Assembly: GCA_905331475.1 (NCBI GenBank)
Contig: CAJNYU010001570.1
Location: 1-64,000 of the forward strand
DNA from: Rotaria socialis
Lineage: Eukaryota > Rotifera > Eurotatoria > Philodinida > Philodinidae
Length of the DNA: 64,000 nucleotides
Direction of reading: 5' to 3'
In this document: positions 1 through 12,300 of the stretch, one piece after another
Layout of the letters: each line of letters opens with the position of its first letter
Position numbering within the stretch: the first letter of the stretch is position 1
The notes under the pieces: generated by a model
What the model saw: only the letters and a program-made list of their open reading frames with translations
Told to the model about the DNA's origin: nothing
The model's database searches: none
Made by a program: the position numbers and the translations under genes

Positions 1-569
1 CTACATTAAAGAATTAAAAACCTAATATTAATTTTTCCTTTCTTTTAGATTCCTCAAATGGATCTCAACGAATGGCTAAGTTACATATCAGTATTCGAGA
101 AATAACGATGTGTCATTTTGACGTTTTTATGATAGACGACATGGGTTCGACATCTGTGTGACTGCCGATATTTTTCAGATTCTTCATTGCATTCCAAGGT
201 TGGTGAGCTTTGAAACGTTTGTGCAGTTTCTGATATTGCTTTGTGAGAAAGTACTGTAACTATTTGTTTCGGTTCAGAAGACTTTGAACATCAATATTCG
301 GAAACTCTGAAAGGTTTTCAGACAGTGACAAAATCGGAAAGGCTCTAAACTTTTCCCGGAACCACACTTTTTTAGGAAATATACAAATAAGGGTATAGTT
401 GTAAGGGTATAGATATATGGTATAGATATAAGAATATCGAAATATGGATATAGAGATAAGGGAAATCCCAAGGGTAAACCATTTAAATCATGGAACACCA
501 TATACGTAGGACAGAACCATTTTTGAAGAAAAATCATATATGGTTTCATTATTTCTTTACTGAACCTTT

Positions 570-650
570 TTTCAGTCAGAACCTTTTTCGAGGGTTCTGC
601 GTTTTACCCGATACCAGAACCCCTAAAAGGGTTCTGTAAAACTCCTTTTT
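570..650. repeat. Hairpin-forming AGAACC/GGTTCT repeat
   Basis: The motif AGAACC and its complement GGTTCT recur at least four times in about 80 bp. One pair forms a near-perfect hairpin at about 621-642, CAGAACCC and GGGTTCTG around a six-base AT-rich loop. It resembles the end of a foldback element. No target duplication could be identified. Confidence 0.45.
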
Positions 651-759
651 TTCTTTCAGAGTACTGACATTTTTTAGCGTGGTTGATATTGAAGCGAAAT
701 ATAATTGGGATCTGTAGTGTGATGGTCATTGAGTGGAGTGTTATCATTATCAGGATCTG

Positions 760-1010
760 TATTTCTTGATTTCAGAAGTATGACCGTAAACAGCCGGTTA
801 AGATGTCGTTACGATCGTACACGGTGCAGTGTTTGGTTGTGTTCAGTTTATAGTACGGCCGTATACAACGGGCCATGTCTTGGAAACGGTCGTTGTGTTG
901 TATCGTATACGACACTGCGGTATACGACCGTAATACAGCGCATATACGGTCGTGTGCGCCTTCGTAAATGGCCGTATATAGTCGTCGTAATATACGGCCT
1001 GGATCGGTTA
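760..1010. repeat. GC-rich island of palindromic TACGGCCGTA-type repeats
   Basis: Variants of the self-complementary words ACGGCCGT, GTATAC and ACGGTCGT recur roughly every 15-30 bp, giving a dense set of overlapping inverted repeats in both orientations. Composition is far more GC-rich than the flanks. Open frames of 80-94 codons on both strands are by-products of this repeat and have no protein-family resemblance. It could be a degenerate satellite or the core of a non-autonomous mobile element. Confidence 0.5.
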
Positions 1011-2473
1011 TAAAACTCAAAATTAATTTTTATTTAATCTTGCATTAAAAGCTAAATTAATAGTTAATTAAGCACCATTCAATTATTATTGCTTGAGTAT
1101 AAAATCAGCTCGACTATCTACATTAAAACATATAAACATCAAAATTGTCTATTTCATTTAAAGCTCTCCTTCGCATATTTTCCATGGCAAAAGTTTCGAT
1201 TATCAATCATTCTGACGTAAGATCGATGAGATATTAGTAATATTGATGTACAATAATAATTACTTACACATATTGTTAAATAATTAGTTGTTATTATATT
1301 TTAATCATGCTACTTGCGATTCTTTTCAGACGATAAAATATTTTCACTATTCCACAAGAACAGAGACGAATATCAATAATACTACTATTTTCTGGCAGTA
1401 ATTGTAGTGAAGGTTGATTAACTGAAATATTTCTTTTAAAATTTGATGATCATCTGATTGACTTACTTCTATTTCTTATTTTGTATGTCATAAACTCGGT
1501 CATACCATTTATACGAACAACAGTTTAGAATATAGATTTATGTTAGATTTCTATTCACTGACTGCTATAAGATCATTTAATATTGTATTTTCTTTTTTCT
1601 TTACATATTATGAAACCGAGTATTTATCGAGAAGAGCCATTCTGACAGTTACAATTGAACCTCCATCATAATCTATCAATACACAAACCGCTATACAAGT
1701 CCAAACATATGCTAACTATCTCTATTTCTATATTAATAATAAAAATGTATTTCTGACGCAACGTACTCATGACACACTAATCTAAATCCATGTACGCAAT
1801 AGAAAAGTTTTTTTTTTTCTGACCTAATTTACTAAAACTGTTTTATGAAACTAGATGTAATAATGAACTGGACAAAAATTATTTTTATTCATATTCATAG
1901 AAATAATACTAATTAAACGATAGATTGCACATAAGCAAGTTTACTTTTAAAAACTTATCTTTCTAACCAAATCCCTAAAATATTACAAAAAAAAACTATC
2001 AAAATCCAAATTAACAACGCATTTTTCTACTTGTCTCTATTTATTAAGTTCTTGTGATAGTTTTAATAATTGAAACAAATCTGAAAATCATTAACTTTCT
2101 AAGCAAATATCAAATTAATCGATATTTGTTTGTCATTATTATTACCTGATGTTTACAGTAATACGATAGATTATATATTATTTATGTTCTCTATTTGATG
2201 TTTTAGACCCTCGACTTTATTCATAGAACCAGAAAATGATATTTGAAATCTGTTTGAATGAATAGATTCATTTCATATAGGTATTCAAAGTTTACTTTGA
2301 ATAAAATACAATAATATTATTAAACCGTATAAAATATTTGAAAAAAAATAAATATAAATAGTTCTAATTCAGTCGATAAAGATAAACTAAATTAAAACAT
2401 CATTTTAATAGCGAGCCAATGGTAGATGAGCGTCTAAAACCAACAAACTTGCAAATATGTTCTATCAGGCATA

Positions 2474-3697
2474 TTACTTACAATTCGTCGTATTGATTTC
2501 AATAGATTTTGGTGGTACAACAAGTGTCGGTTGACCTGAAGTCGGTCGCCAAACCAATACTTGAGCCGAATTAGCTGTTTTTTTTATAAGAAAAAGTGTT
2601 CGTATCTAACAAACAAGTAGTCAAATTCATGACTTTACCAGTCGGTGGATACAAAGCACAAGTTGGAATAGGCAAATTTTCATCACAGATCATAGGCTGT
2701 TCAGGTGATGGATCTGAAATAAGTTTTGATCGACGACCACGTTGTCGTTTTGGATCAACTGAAATTTCGATTAGTTTCTTCCATTCAACAGTACGAAGAA
2801 TATAGATATCCTGTGTAGTTATTTTTTCAATCAAAGAAAAAATCAGCATCATTATCATCATTATAATTAAATACTACTTTCGATTCAAGATCCATTGCTG
2901 CAAGCCAAACAAGAAAATGCTGATTTCTATAGATATGTGTTAAACGTGGTAGTTCTTCATCACTTGTTGGAATATCCCAAGGAATCATAAAAATAGCAAT
3001 AAAAAACAAATATAGATAAATAAATTATTAGATTGTATGATTTTTATTTTTATTTTTAAATCTTCTCATAATTGAAACATACCAAGGATGAAAAAAATCT
3101 CTCATTGTAACTGTATATTTTGATGTAGATAGAATAGGTCCGTTGATAGTTACAACTTGATGTGAACTACCATACCACGGATAATTTCGTCCATCACTAT
3201 CATTTATTAATGGCTTTTCACGTGTTACCATTTCAGGAAATTCCCATGATGTGTAACCATGATCTCCATATGTATCTATGAATGTAAGAAGGAAGTCAGT
3301 CATGTTATTTCTGTTTCTTTCTAAATTTACTAAAAAATTCCATATGTGTACAAGCTTGTATCCATCCGACTTTCCAATTTTGATTTTCATCGATTGGTGG
3401 CATTTGAAAAGTAACATGTGATTTAAACTGTGGTGTTTTATATTTTAAAACGGATGATGATGTTTCATCGATTAATGTTGGTTTACTTTCGATTTCAGCA
3501 CGTAGTTCAAGGATTTTAATACGTGGTGGTGAACGTGAATCATTTAATAGAATTGTTGTCGACAATGGAACGTGTCCTGCAGTTTTATCTCGTGAAGGAG
3601 GACTAAGACTATTCAGTAGACTCGATCGTGTACCATTTGGTACTGTTGATGGTGACTCTGATACTGCTGATCTTGAACCTGCAAATGTAGTACCCAT
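2474..3697 (-). CDS. FAM78: FAM78-family protein (FAM78A/B homologue)
   Basis: Protein of about 310 residues; human FAM78A/B are about 260-285. Molecular function is not established for this family. Exons in transcription order: 3697-3331, 3275-3083, 2977-2878, 2810-2639, 2574-2474. Family hallmarks in order: VGWIQACTHMEF, a WEFPE segment, SDGRNYPWYG, HIYRNQHF..WL, TVEWKK, ISVDP..RGRR, and AQVLVWRPTSGQP..VVPPK near the C-terminus. Introns 1, 3 and 4 are 55, 67 and 64 bp with GT..AG ends. Intron 2 (3082-2978) has a good GTATGT donor but no AG at the conserved acceptor position. The GT..AG alternative starts exon 3 at 2962 and drops five residues of a conserved stretch. The Ser-rich first 60 residues are lineage-specific. 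The frame is open upstream to 3745, where an AG acceptor could join a further 5' exon, so the start is uncertain. Confidence 0.88.
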
Positions 3698-3745
3698 TTT
3701 AGATGATAGCCGACGTTGTGAACGTTTATCAGATGTTGATTGATT

Positions 3746-6700
3746 CTAAAAATAAATTTTAGATATTAATTATAGAATATTCACAAATATTTCAGAAACT
3801 GTGGAATTATTTCTTCGTACTTGTTAATTAAACATTCATTTCGAGCATTAAAAAAACAGAAAATTATATAAAATTCTACTAAAGAAAACATCAATAACAA
3901 TGGCGGAAAATTTAACTGAATTATCTGTTGTCAATAAACTTCTTCGATCACTAAACCTAACTCGAAAGACAATTTAATTTTAAGCATCATGAAATCATAG
4001 TCAGTAGCTTTAGTATCTTCATTAGATCAATAATCTTTTAGAATTGACGTATATTTGATGTACCTTAGACCATCTTTGTCCATGCTGTTGAAATATGACT
4101 ACATTGTCTCTTTTATTTGTTAAATATTTTCTCATTTGATCATTGTCATTTTTTTCATTTTCCTTATCATGAATCCTATATAACACAAAAAACAAAAAAT
4201 ATAGAAAAGTCTTCCTAATCATAAGTTAATTTTCCTATAAGTAGAATTACTGATTATCTTTTTATGATCGGGAATAATGAATAAATCTAAGAACGATTTA
4301 AATAAAAATTAAACGAACCTCTCAGATTGATTTGAATTTTTTTTACATGTTGTTAAAGTTGTTTTCGATTGAAGAAATGCATGGCGAGGCATTGATTAAT
4401 TTATATTGTTTACTTAGATATTCATATTGATAATTGTATGATTAAATTTAAAAATATGTTCTCTTCAGTGAAATATCTTGATATTGATTAAGCAAAAATC
4501 ATTATATAATATATATAAATATGAAATTAGATAATTTATGGAATTAGAAATGAATACGAGAAAAATGAGATTCGAAATCACGATTTTGAATTTAAAAAAT
4601 ATCAAGTGCGCCAATGATAAATGGTATCATAGTATTTCTTTATCAAACAAAATAAACAAACAAAATACAGACAAGAGCAGATGTCATTCATTGAAAAATA
4701 AAACAGTCTTTGAAGTATACCCACCTCCGGTCGGTAAGAATTGAAGAGGTGGAGTCAGGAAGTGTGCGTGTCTTGCACAAGATTGTTCATTGTCGCCCTT
4801 TCTTTCTTTCTTTACCTATACCATGTAATACCATACAATGCCATTCATTATTCGTCAACAGCATGGATGATCACGTTCGGCGGATGTCGCAGTGATGTGT
4901 TTGATCTTATGTTCTGTTGTTGGCACTGATTCTCATTCTTTTAGAAGTTCTAGTTTACTTTCACCTGTATTTGTTAGCATATATAAATATTGAATCGACG
5001 ATAATGATCGATTGATTAACACCGACAATAGTACCATAAATGTGTGACATCGACGACAAAACAAAAATAAGACAGTCAATCGGTCAATCAATCAAGTGTA
5101 TATTTCCCGTTAGTTGAAGAACTTCATCATTTTTTCACATAGATTAATTGGTAAATAAAGATATAACTGCTGCCAGCAATATGTGTGTATATTTGAGCTT
5201 CTCACCTCTGTGTGTGTTCTGACTATGTCTGTGTACTCATGTTAGCGTATGTTTATCAAACCAGATTAAACGATTGATAGACTGAGAAACAAGGAAAAAC
5301 AATTGAACGAGAGATATATTTGTTTGCTTCGATTCGTTCTTATCGAGGATCATCTCTCCCTCTCTCTATCGGTGTGTGACGATTCACATTCTTCGGTTAA
5401 CTTTTGTATTCTATTTTTTTTTGATCTCTATCGGATGAGAATTGTTTTCTATGCAACGTTTATCTGACTATTCATTCATTATGACAGAGTTTAAGTTCAG
5501 TTTTCTCCATGATAAAATTTTGAAGAAAAAAAAAGTTAAAATAAACTGTTTCATGAGCCAGTTATTTGTGTTACTGCATAGCATACAAGTTTTATAAAGC
5601 TTTATTTTAATATATGCTTGAAATGCAAAGATTGTGAAAATATTGTTATAACATTATCTTGAAAAAAAATTATTTCACTAAATATAATATGACTATGAAA
5701 GATAAGATAATTAAACTTTAACAAATAATATATTCTTTACTATGGTCAGCTATTCGATTGAAAAAGTTTCATTTATTTTTAGATGAATTTCTACTTGATG
5801 AATAATTTTAAAGAAATTGTTTTTTAAATTTTCATGCTATGCTTCTTTAGTTTGCTAAATATTAATACTTTTTATTCAAAAGATTTATGTAATAGTCGGC
5901 AATTTTTAAAGTTGAAGATAGATAGGATGGAATCAAATTTAATTGTAAGAATACTCTTTGACACACAAGTTCTTAATTTAATACACCAAAAATTTTGAAA
6001 CATTTACCAAATGTTCAAGTTAACCTTGTTGTTCCTGATAAAAATAAATATATAAATATATATTTATATATTAGAAAAATCTTAGTGACATTTTATGTAT
6101 AGTTCTGAATTCTCATTTAAAATATGTTATGAAGAAGAATAAAACCGGATAATGCAGTTCCTACGATATCTTCAGAAGTTTGATAAAGACTAACAATTTT
6201 TTGTTGATAAAATATTTTTGATGTGACGTAGGAATAAAAAAAAAGAAAAGAAAGCGACAAGCGAATATAAAAGAACATGACGTCAGAATGGCAGTATATA
6301 TTTAATGCCACTTCTTCTTCCTTTCGCAAACAACCAATGAATAACGATAGTACAATGAATGCTCCGTTCTGATTCTTTTTTCTACAGCATACAACCAATC
6401 GGCGACGAACACTGCTACCGAATTGAGCAAATATTTGCCATCTTTTCTCTCTCTCTCTCTCACATTTCTCTCTCAAGAAACACAGACATACATATTCTCA
6501 TCAGAGAAGTTGTTGACGTAACTACCTTAACGTACCACCAATCAATAGTAGTACATCAATCGATTGAAAAGGTGAGAATTCTTTTTTTTCCGGTATATTT
6601 TGTCTCTATTTGAAAAGTGGCAGCAGCTGAAATTTTAAAATAACGAAAGAGGACGATACCATCTGTAGCCATGCTGAGTATATGAGCATCCTTATCATCA

Positions 6701-6769
6701 CTTATCCTTGTTGGAAAAGAGAGACCAGTTTGAGTGATAGAATAAAAAAGCTACGGAGAAATAGAGAAA
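3746..6769. other. Intergenic spacer between FAM78 and LMX1
   Basis: No coding exon recognised. FAM78 and the LMX1 gene are divergently transcribed, so this 3 kb should hold both promoters. About 4.7-5.5 kb is richer in mixed-composition sequence and may be transcribed leader, but I cannot show it. A cluster of TGACGT sites lies at 6224-6521. Confidence 0.5.
6224..6521 (+). promoter_or_regulatory. Cluster of CRE/bZIP-like sites upstream of LMX1
   Basis: A perfect palindromic TGACGTCA lies at 6278-6285, with TGACGTA at 6224-6230 and TGACGTAA at 6514-6521. All are within 550 bp upstream of the LMX1 start codon. TGACGTCA is the consensus for CREB/ATF factors. Three related sites in 300 bp of AT-rich DNA is suggestive, but function is inferred from motif identity only. 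Confidence 0.3.
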
Positions 6770-9318
6770 ATGGAGTCATATGATGGTAATCATCATCATC
6801 ATCTGATTAATTTTCTTGATCAAGCAGTTACTCCTTGTCCATATGATAGGTATAAATAGATTTATTACTTGATATGATAGTAATTTTCTTATTCTTTTAT
6901 TATAGAATGCATGAATCACCATCAACACCATCAAATTCAGTGAGATCTACTATTTGCGCAGGTTGTTCTCTGCCGATCGATGAACAATTTCTATTATGTG
7001 TAATGGGAACATGTTGGCATGAACGTTGTCTTGTCTGTGCGGAATGTCAAGAACCATTGATATCTACATGCTATCAGAAAAAAGGAAAAATCTATTGTAA
7101 AAGAGATTATTTTCAGTAAGTAAAATATAAAAATATAATATTCAGATCTATTCGTATATCAATCGCTTCAGGGATGTGCGCTTTTTGTTCTTTGCTTTTT
7201 TCCTCGTCATTGACTGCGCAATGAAAACATTTTAAACATCAGTGGTATAATTTTTTAATTAGAATTTTTTTCGCTTTGCTCAATTTTTGTTTTTTCAAAC
7301 GGATACAGATGTATCTCTTTGAGGCAATGAAAGAGACACGAAGCATTAAAAAATGGGACGAGGAATGAATATTAAAAAAAAAGCGATATATGTGTCCGAT
7401 ATAGAAACGGAAGTCATTGTGAGCGGAAGTTGACGCGCATCCTGCGATACTTGTTTTCAGGGCATCGATGAAGATACATCGAGCGTAAGAGTACTTCTAT
7501 TTTACTGTTTATGAGAATTGACAGGGCACGTGCGTGTACACCTTTTGACTCTCGATCTCTTTCTCTCTCGCTCTCCCGTGCTTCTTGCTCTCTTTGGTTA
7601 CTCAAGTGCTCGTCATCGTCAATTGCTGTATGTTGCTTATTTACATGCGCAGACAGACCTTTACTACATATTCCCTTTACCTCTCTTTATTCCTTCTTTT
7701 TCCAGTTCAATTGATGACGGAGAAACTGAGTGAGATACTTATGTGTGCGACAATCGATCGTTCATGCTCCTGCTCGCTTTTTCAAGTGTTCATATGGCAG
7801 GCAATGCGACAGTAAGAATGAAAAAAAGCAGACATTGATTATGATCAGTTTCCATTGTGATTAGTTGGATACAATAGGTAGGAAAAAAACTTCTAGTTTC
7901 ACAAAAGAGAAAGATTGACAGTTAAGAGTGTAGAGCACAGGTGTTTATCTCTTATAAGGTAACCCTATTGTACGAGTCAAGTGTTGATTGATTTTTATTT
8001 TTATATATTTCGACAAAAAATTAACTATATTTGGATAATTTATTTTTTGCCTATTAGAAATTTCGGTATGCGATGTTCAAGATGTAAAGCAATTCTTCAA
8101 CCGGATGAAATAATTATGAAAACATCGGGTCAAGTGTTTCATTTACAATGCTTTAGATGTTCTCTATGTGATGATCATTTGCATAAAGGTGATCCGTATA
8201 TGTTTCGTGATGGTTTACTTCTTTGTCATGCCGACTTTCAACATCATCAACAATCACAACAACAAATGATTGGATCACATCATCAACAACCTACAATTCG
8301 ATGTAATAGAAGTGAGTTGAATTTTATTAAATTAAGAAAAAGAAAGTAAACATTTGAAATTTATATTGATTAGGTGATGAAGAAGATAGTTATGAAGATG
8401 ATTGTTGTTCTTCTGACGCTGCTACGATGGGCACTGGTGTACATCAATCGGGACATAATCATATGCGAAATGGTCGTGGGCCTAAACGACCACGAACCAT
8501 TTTAACATCAGTACAACGGCGTAAATTTAAACAAGCATTTGATGTCAGTTCAAAACCATGTCGAAAAGTAAAAGAAATCGGACATATTAATCAATTAATG
8601 TTTATATTTAATTTAATTTAATATTTAACAGGTCCGAGAAGGTCTTGCAAGTGAAACTGGCCTATCAGTGCGTGTCGTTCAAGTGTGGTTTCAGAATGAA
8701 CGAGCTAAAGTAAGTTTGAAAAAGTTGACAAGAAAGCAATACAATAAAATTATAAATAAATTCTAATTATATCAGATGAAAAAGTTGCAACGTCGTCAGC
8801 AGCAAAATAGTGCCAATGAAATAAATGAAAAAAAACCAAAGAAAAAAATGACGAATGATGGCCTATTAAATCATTATATGTTTGATGAAGAAGGAGAAAA
8901 TATAGGTAAGCAATTTCAATAAATAAATTTTTTTTTCTTGAAATCCGAAATTTCTATTTGAAACTTCTAACAAATATTATGTCTTTGTTTCTTCTCACAG
9001 AAAATAGTCAATGCTCATCAGAAGAATCAATCCCACACAGTATGTCAAATGGTTTTGGATCGTCAAATGATGAAAATAATAAACAAGAATCAAGTATGTT
9101 GATAAATTTTTTTTTCGATATTATTTATTCTACATATTTGTTTATTGTTGATTATTATAGCTGATGGTCGACATCATCATTTAATCAATGAAAATTGTTA
9201 TCCTTCACATGAAAATAGTGATGGTGATATTAACGAAGATCCACTAAATCGTAGTCAAAATCCAATTGACAAATTATATTCAATGGCACAAAATGCTTAT
9301 TACTGTTCAGCGTGTTAA
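6770..9318 (+). CDS. LMX1: LIM-homeobox transcription factor, LMX1A/LMX1B type
   Basis: Nuclear DNA-binding regulator of 398 residues; vertebrate LMX1 proteins are about 380-400. Exons: 6770-6849, 6906-7115, 8058-8311, 8374-8567, 8632-8709, 8776-8905, 9001-9093, 9161-9318. Two zinc-binding LIM domains lie at about residues 44-96 (CAGC..WHERC..C..C) and 103-156 (CSRC..FHLQC..C..C). The homeodomain is at about 216-275 with LMX1 signatures [35 protein letters not shown] and RAKMKKL. The C-terminus carries NPIDKLYSM, close to the end motif of vertebrate LMX1. Six of the seven introns are short (56-95 bp); intron 2 is 942 bp. The start is the first ATG of exon 1 and is followed by a His-rich stretch. 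Homeodomain position 52 is Glu (WFQNERAK) instead of the Gln usual in LMX1. The family acts in neuronal and dorsal patterning in other animals; the role here is inferred. Confidence 0.95.
7116..8057 (+). other. Long intron 2 of the LMX1 gene
   Basis: This 942-bp GT..AG intron separates the two LIM domains and is much longer than the gene's other introns. It contains a pyrimidine-rich stretch of CTCT repeats at about 7550-7600. The open frames inside are not conserved. Its size makes it a plausible site for regulatory elements or a degraded insertion; I see no terminal repeats. Confidence 0.5.
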
Positions 9319-12300
9319 TGTTTTTCTTCAACGTTTGTTTTCATTTCTTTTTTCTTTTGTGTTTTGTCTATTTTCTGGTTTTGCTTCGCTTTTGTCCTCG
9401 TCTTTATATGCTCAATATGCTTCTTTTTTTTTCGTGACACAATTTTAATTTTAACAGAAAAAGACCTCGAGAGAATATTTGTGGTTATCTTTAGTTAATA
9501 TATATATATTTGTGCTTCTGTACAATTTCAATATACAAAAAACAAACAAACATTCATATCATATATTTGATAGTTATATAAAAAAAGAAACTTGTGAGCA
9601 ATTTTCTGGTGATTACCTGAAGTTGAAAATGATGATTGGTGCTAAATTACAATAATATACAAGTGAAGTTGATTAAATAGAATTTTAGAAAAATATGATT
9701 CAAATAGAAGAAATGACTTACTATGAATTAATGAAGTTTTCTTTGAAAACTAGAAGAAAGAATAGACCAATATTATGATTACATCGAAAGAAATCCTACC
9801 AACGGAATATAAAATAAAATTTTACTTTTTTTTCATTCGTCTATATATTTGAATTGATTTTTTGTACACATGATACCCTAGAACTTTGAAGAAAATCAAG
9901 CCAGCAAAATATTGGAAGTAATGTAAGAAGTAAACATTGAGATGATGTGACAGTCGATAGCTATGAATTGTAAAGTAAACTTTTGATAATTGTATTCATT
10001 GTCCTTTCAGAATCCATTAAAGACGAATACAATTGACGATAGGTTATATGTTGTTTTCTTCTGCTCTATTTATAATACTATTCGGAAGATTTAATATTCT
10101 AAAGACTCTTCATTTTCGAAATATAGAATAAGAAATTATTTCTACTGAAACAATGAAAAGAAAATTTCAATACATTAGTTTGAACGAGATAAATTGTGTT
10201 TGTTTGACTATTAGCAGAATTTGAGAATTATATTTTTTTGTAGAAAGTTTTGTTATGTAGCAAATATGCCAAAAATCTGATCTTGTATAAATGGAAACAA
10301 ATAGTTAGTTTTTGACAAACAAATAAACGCTTGTTCAACAAAATTTTAAAAACTCTTCTCAATTGTTAATATTCATGAATTACTTTGAATATAATTTTTC
10401 GAGATTGGATAATATGTTATATCTTCTTTTGATGTTTTGCTTGTTTTCAAATGCATACCATTCAGAAGAGGTTTCGACAATTACGTATATAAAAAAGGAT
10501 TGGTTTTTGTCCAAGCTCAAATCATAATTACGAAATTTCTTGGACGATTATATTCGTATCTTAACAATAAGCCAAGGCAAATATATATTGAAAAAATATT
10601 TGGTATTTACTTATTTATGAAACACTATTGATGAAATTTTTATAGTATGTTGTTTTACATTACTGCAAAAACATTTGAATAAAATTGAACGCTGCTGATT
10701 TTGATAGGAAGCTTCGAATGGTGTATTTCTCAACTCAGATATTTGTCAATGGAAGAATATTGCAAAATTGTTATTGTAAATAATTAAACGTTGACGTTAT
10801 CACAATTTTAGTTTTGTTTCAATTTAATGCGTAATATTTTACATCATAGTGTTACTTGATTGTAGTATCAATTGCTCAGATTTTATGAGAAAAAAATGTA
10901 TAAGAAAGCCATAATCTGATATTTTTTTTGGTATCTTCGTATTTCTGTGGTGATGGATAATCAATTTTTTCACGAAAAGCTTAGTTTTTACGCAATATAT
11001 TTCATGCTCAATTGTCTAGAAAATCTAGACACCACTTAGAATTCAATGCTTGAAATTACTTAAATAAGAATGTACATGAAAACGAAAGTTTTAGAGAAAT
11101 CTAAATTATTCTATCCAAAGAATCCAATCCAATATAAATGTTCGATCAATTATGATACTAGTGTATATTTTTTGGCATGGTACAAATGAATGATTTATTT
11201 TTTGTTGTACAATAGATACGAGGAGTCTAAATTAAATTATTTTTAAAAAGGACAAGAAAAAAAAGACTATTTTTCATACTTCACTGTGCTGAAGCGATAA
11301 TTCGGCCAAAAAAGAATTTAGAAGTCACTCATAGAAAAGCCACAAACAGAACTGCTATTTTGATTTTGATTTACAGTATTTTCTGTTCTGCTGCATTGGG
11401 AGGTATAATTTCTACAAAAATTAGAGTATAGGTATATGCATTGAACCGGAACTAGAAAAAAGCGTGAACCGATATTACTAAGCATTGTATAATTCGTAAT
11501 AGGTGAATCTCAGTATGAAATTCATATATCGGTTGCAGTTGGCGTTCAACTTTCATTTTTTTGAAAAGATCAGTTATCGAATCGAATGAACGATCAAACA
11601 ATATCGTTTACGCCCTAGATTTTTTCCTGAAAATATTAAGAAAGTTTTAATGTTGTTCGAAACTTTAATCTTTACAAGTGTTTCATTCTTTGGATTGTAT
11701 GAATGAAATTTTTTCAAACAGAAAGTAATCTTTTACTATCTGTCACATGATAAGTTACCTGAATAATAAAATCATGCTATGAGAAGTAAAAATGACCGAG
11801 ATAGAAATATGCTACGAACAATGTTATTACATCTGGATTACTTCCGAGCCATTCGTAATTCTATTAATCAAACTCATTTATCTGGTGTAATAGAATAATC
11901 TCCTGTCATCTTAAATTCTAATAATAAAATTACATCTGTTAATGGCTAACCCTTATTATGTTTTTCTTTTTCTTTAATATGAACTATCTCAGATCATTCT
12001 TTATTTTGCACTTGTATTTCTTTCTCAAACCCTCGATATATATATATATGTATATCGATTACTTTTTCTTTAGAGTAGTCTATGTGCGCGCGTGTGAAAT
12101 GAGCGTAAAAGTGTGGTCTGATATATGTTCGATTTGAAATAAATAAAAAGAAATCGAACTAAAAGTTCTCCCGCTAATAACATCTTTTCATATAATTATA
12201 TTGCTAATATTAATTTATATTAGAGATGTTTATTTAAAATAGAAATAGAATTTCTTCCTATCAGTGAACCTTTGAGAAACAATTTGTCAGAAGATTTTTA

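Larger units (their letters stand above)
1..2473. other. Gene-free spacer
   Basis: I see no coding region with family resemblance or coherent splice structure here. The first kilobase is more GC-rich than the rest and contains hairpin-forming repeats (listed separately at 570-650 and 760-1010). From about 1020 to 2470 it is AT-rich unique-looking sequence with homopolymer runs. The open frames present are short and lack conserved motifs. Confidence 0.6.

Noticed and set aside
729..1020. Overlapping 94- and 82-codon open frames on opposite strands
   Set aside because: Both arise from the self-complementary GC-rich repeat; neither has family motifs, and a palindromic repeat naturally yields frames on both strands.
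4022..4222. Minus-strand 66-codon frame as a 5' exon of FAM78
   Set aside because: No donor joins it in frame to the acceptor at 3746, and its Lys/Asn-rich translation has no FAM78 similarity.
4327..4401. Minus-strand ATG frame (MPRHAFLQS start) as the FAM78 first exon
   Set aside because: The possible donor (AG|GTTCGT) gives a phase that does not match the phase-0 acceptor at 3746; kept only as a remote possibility.
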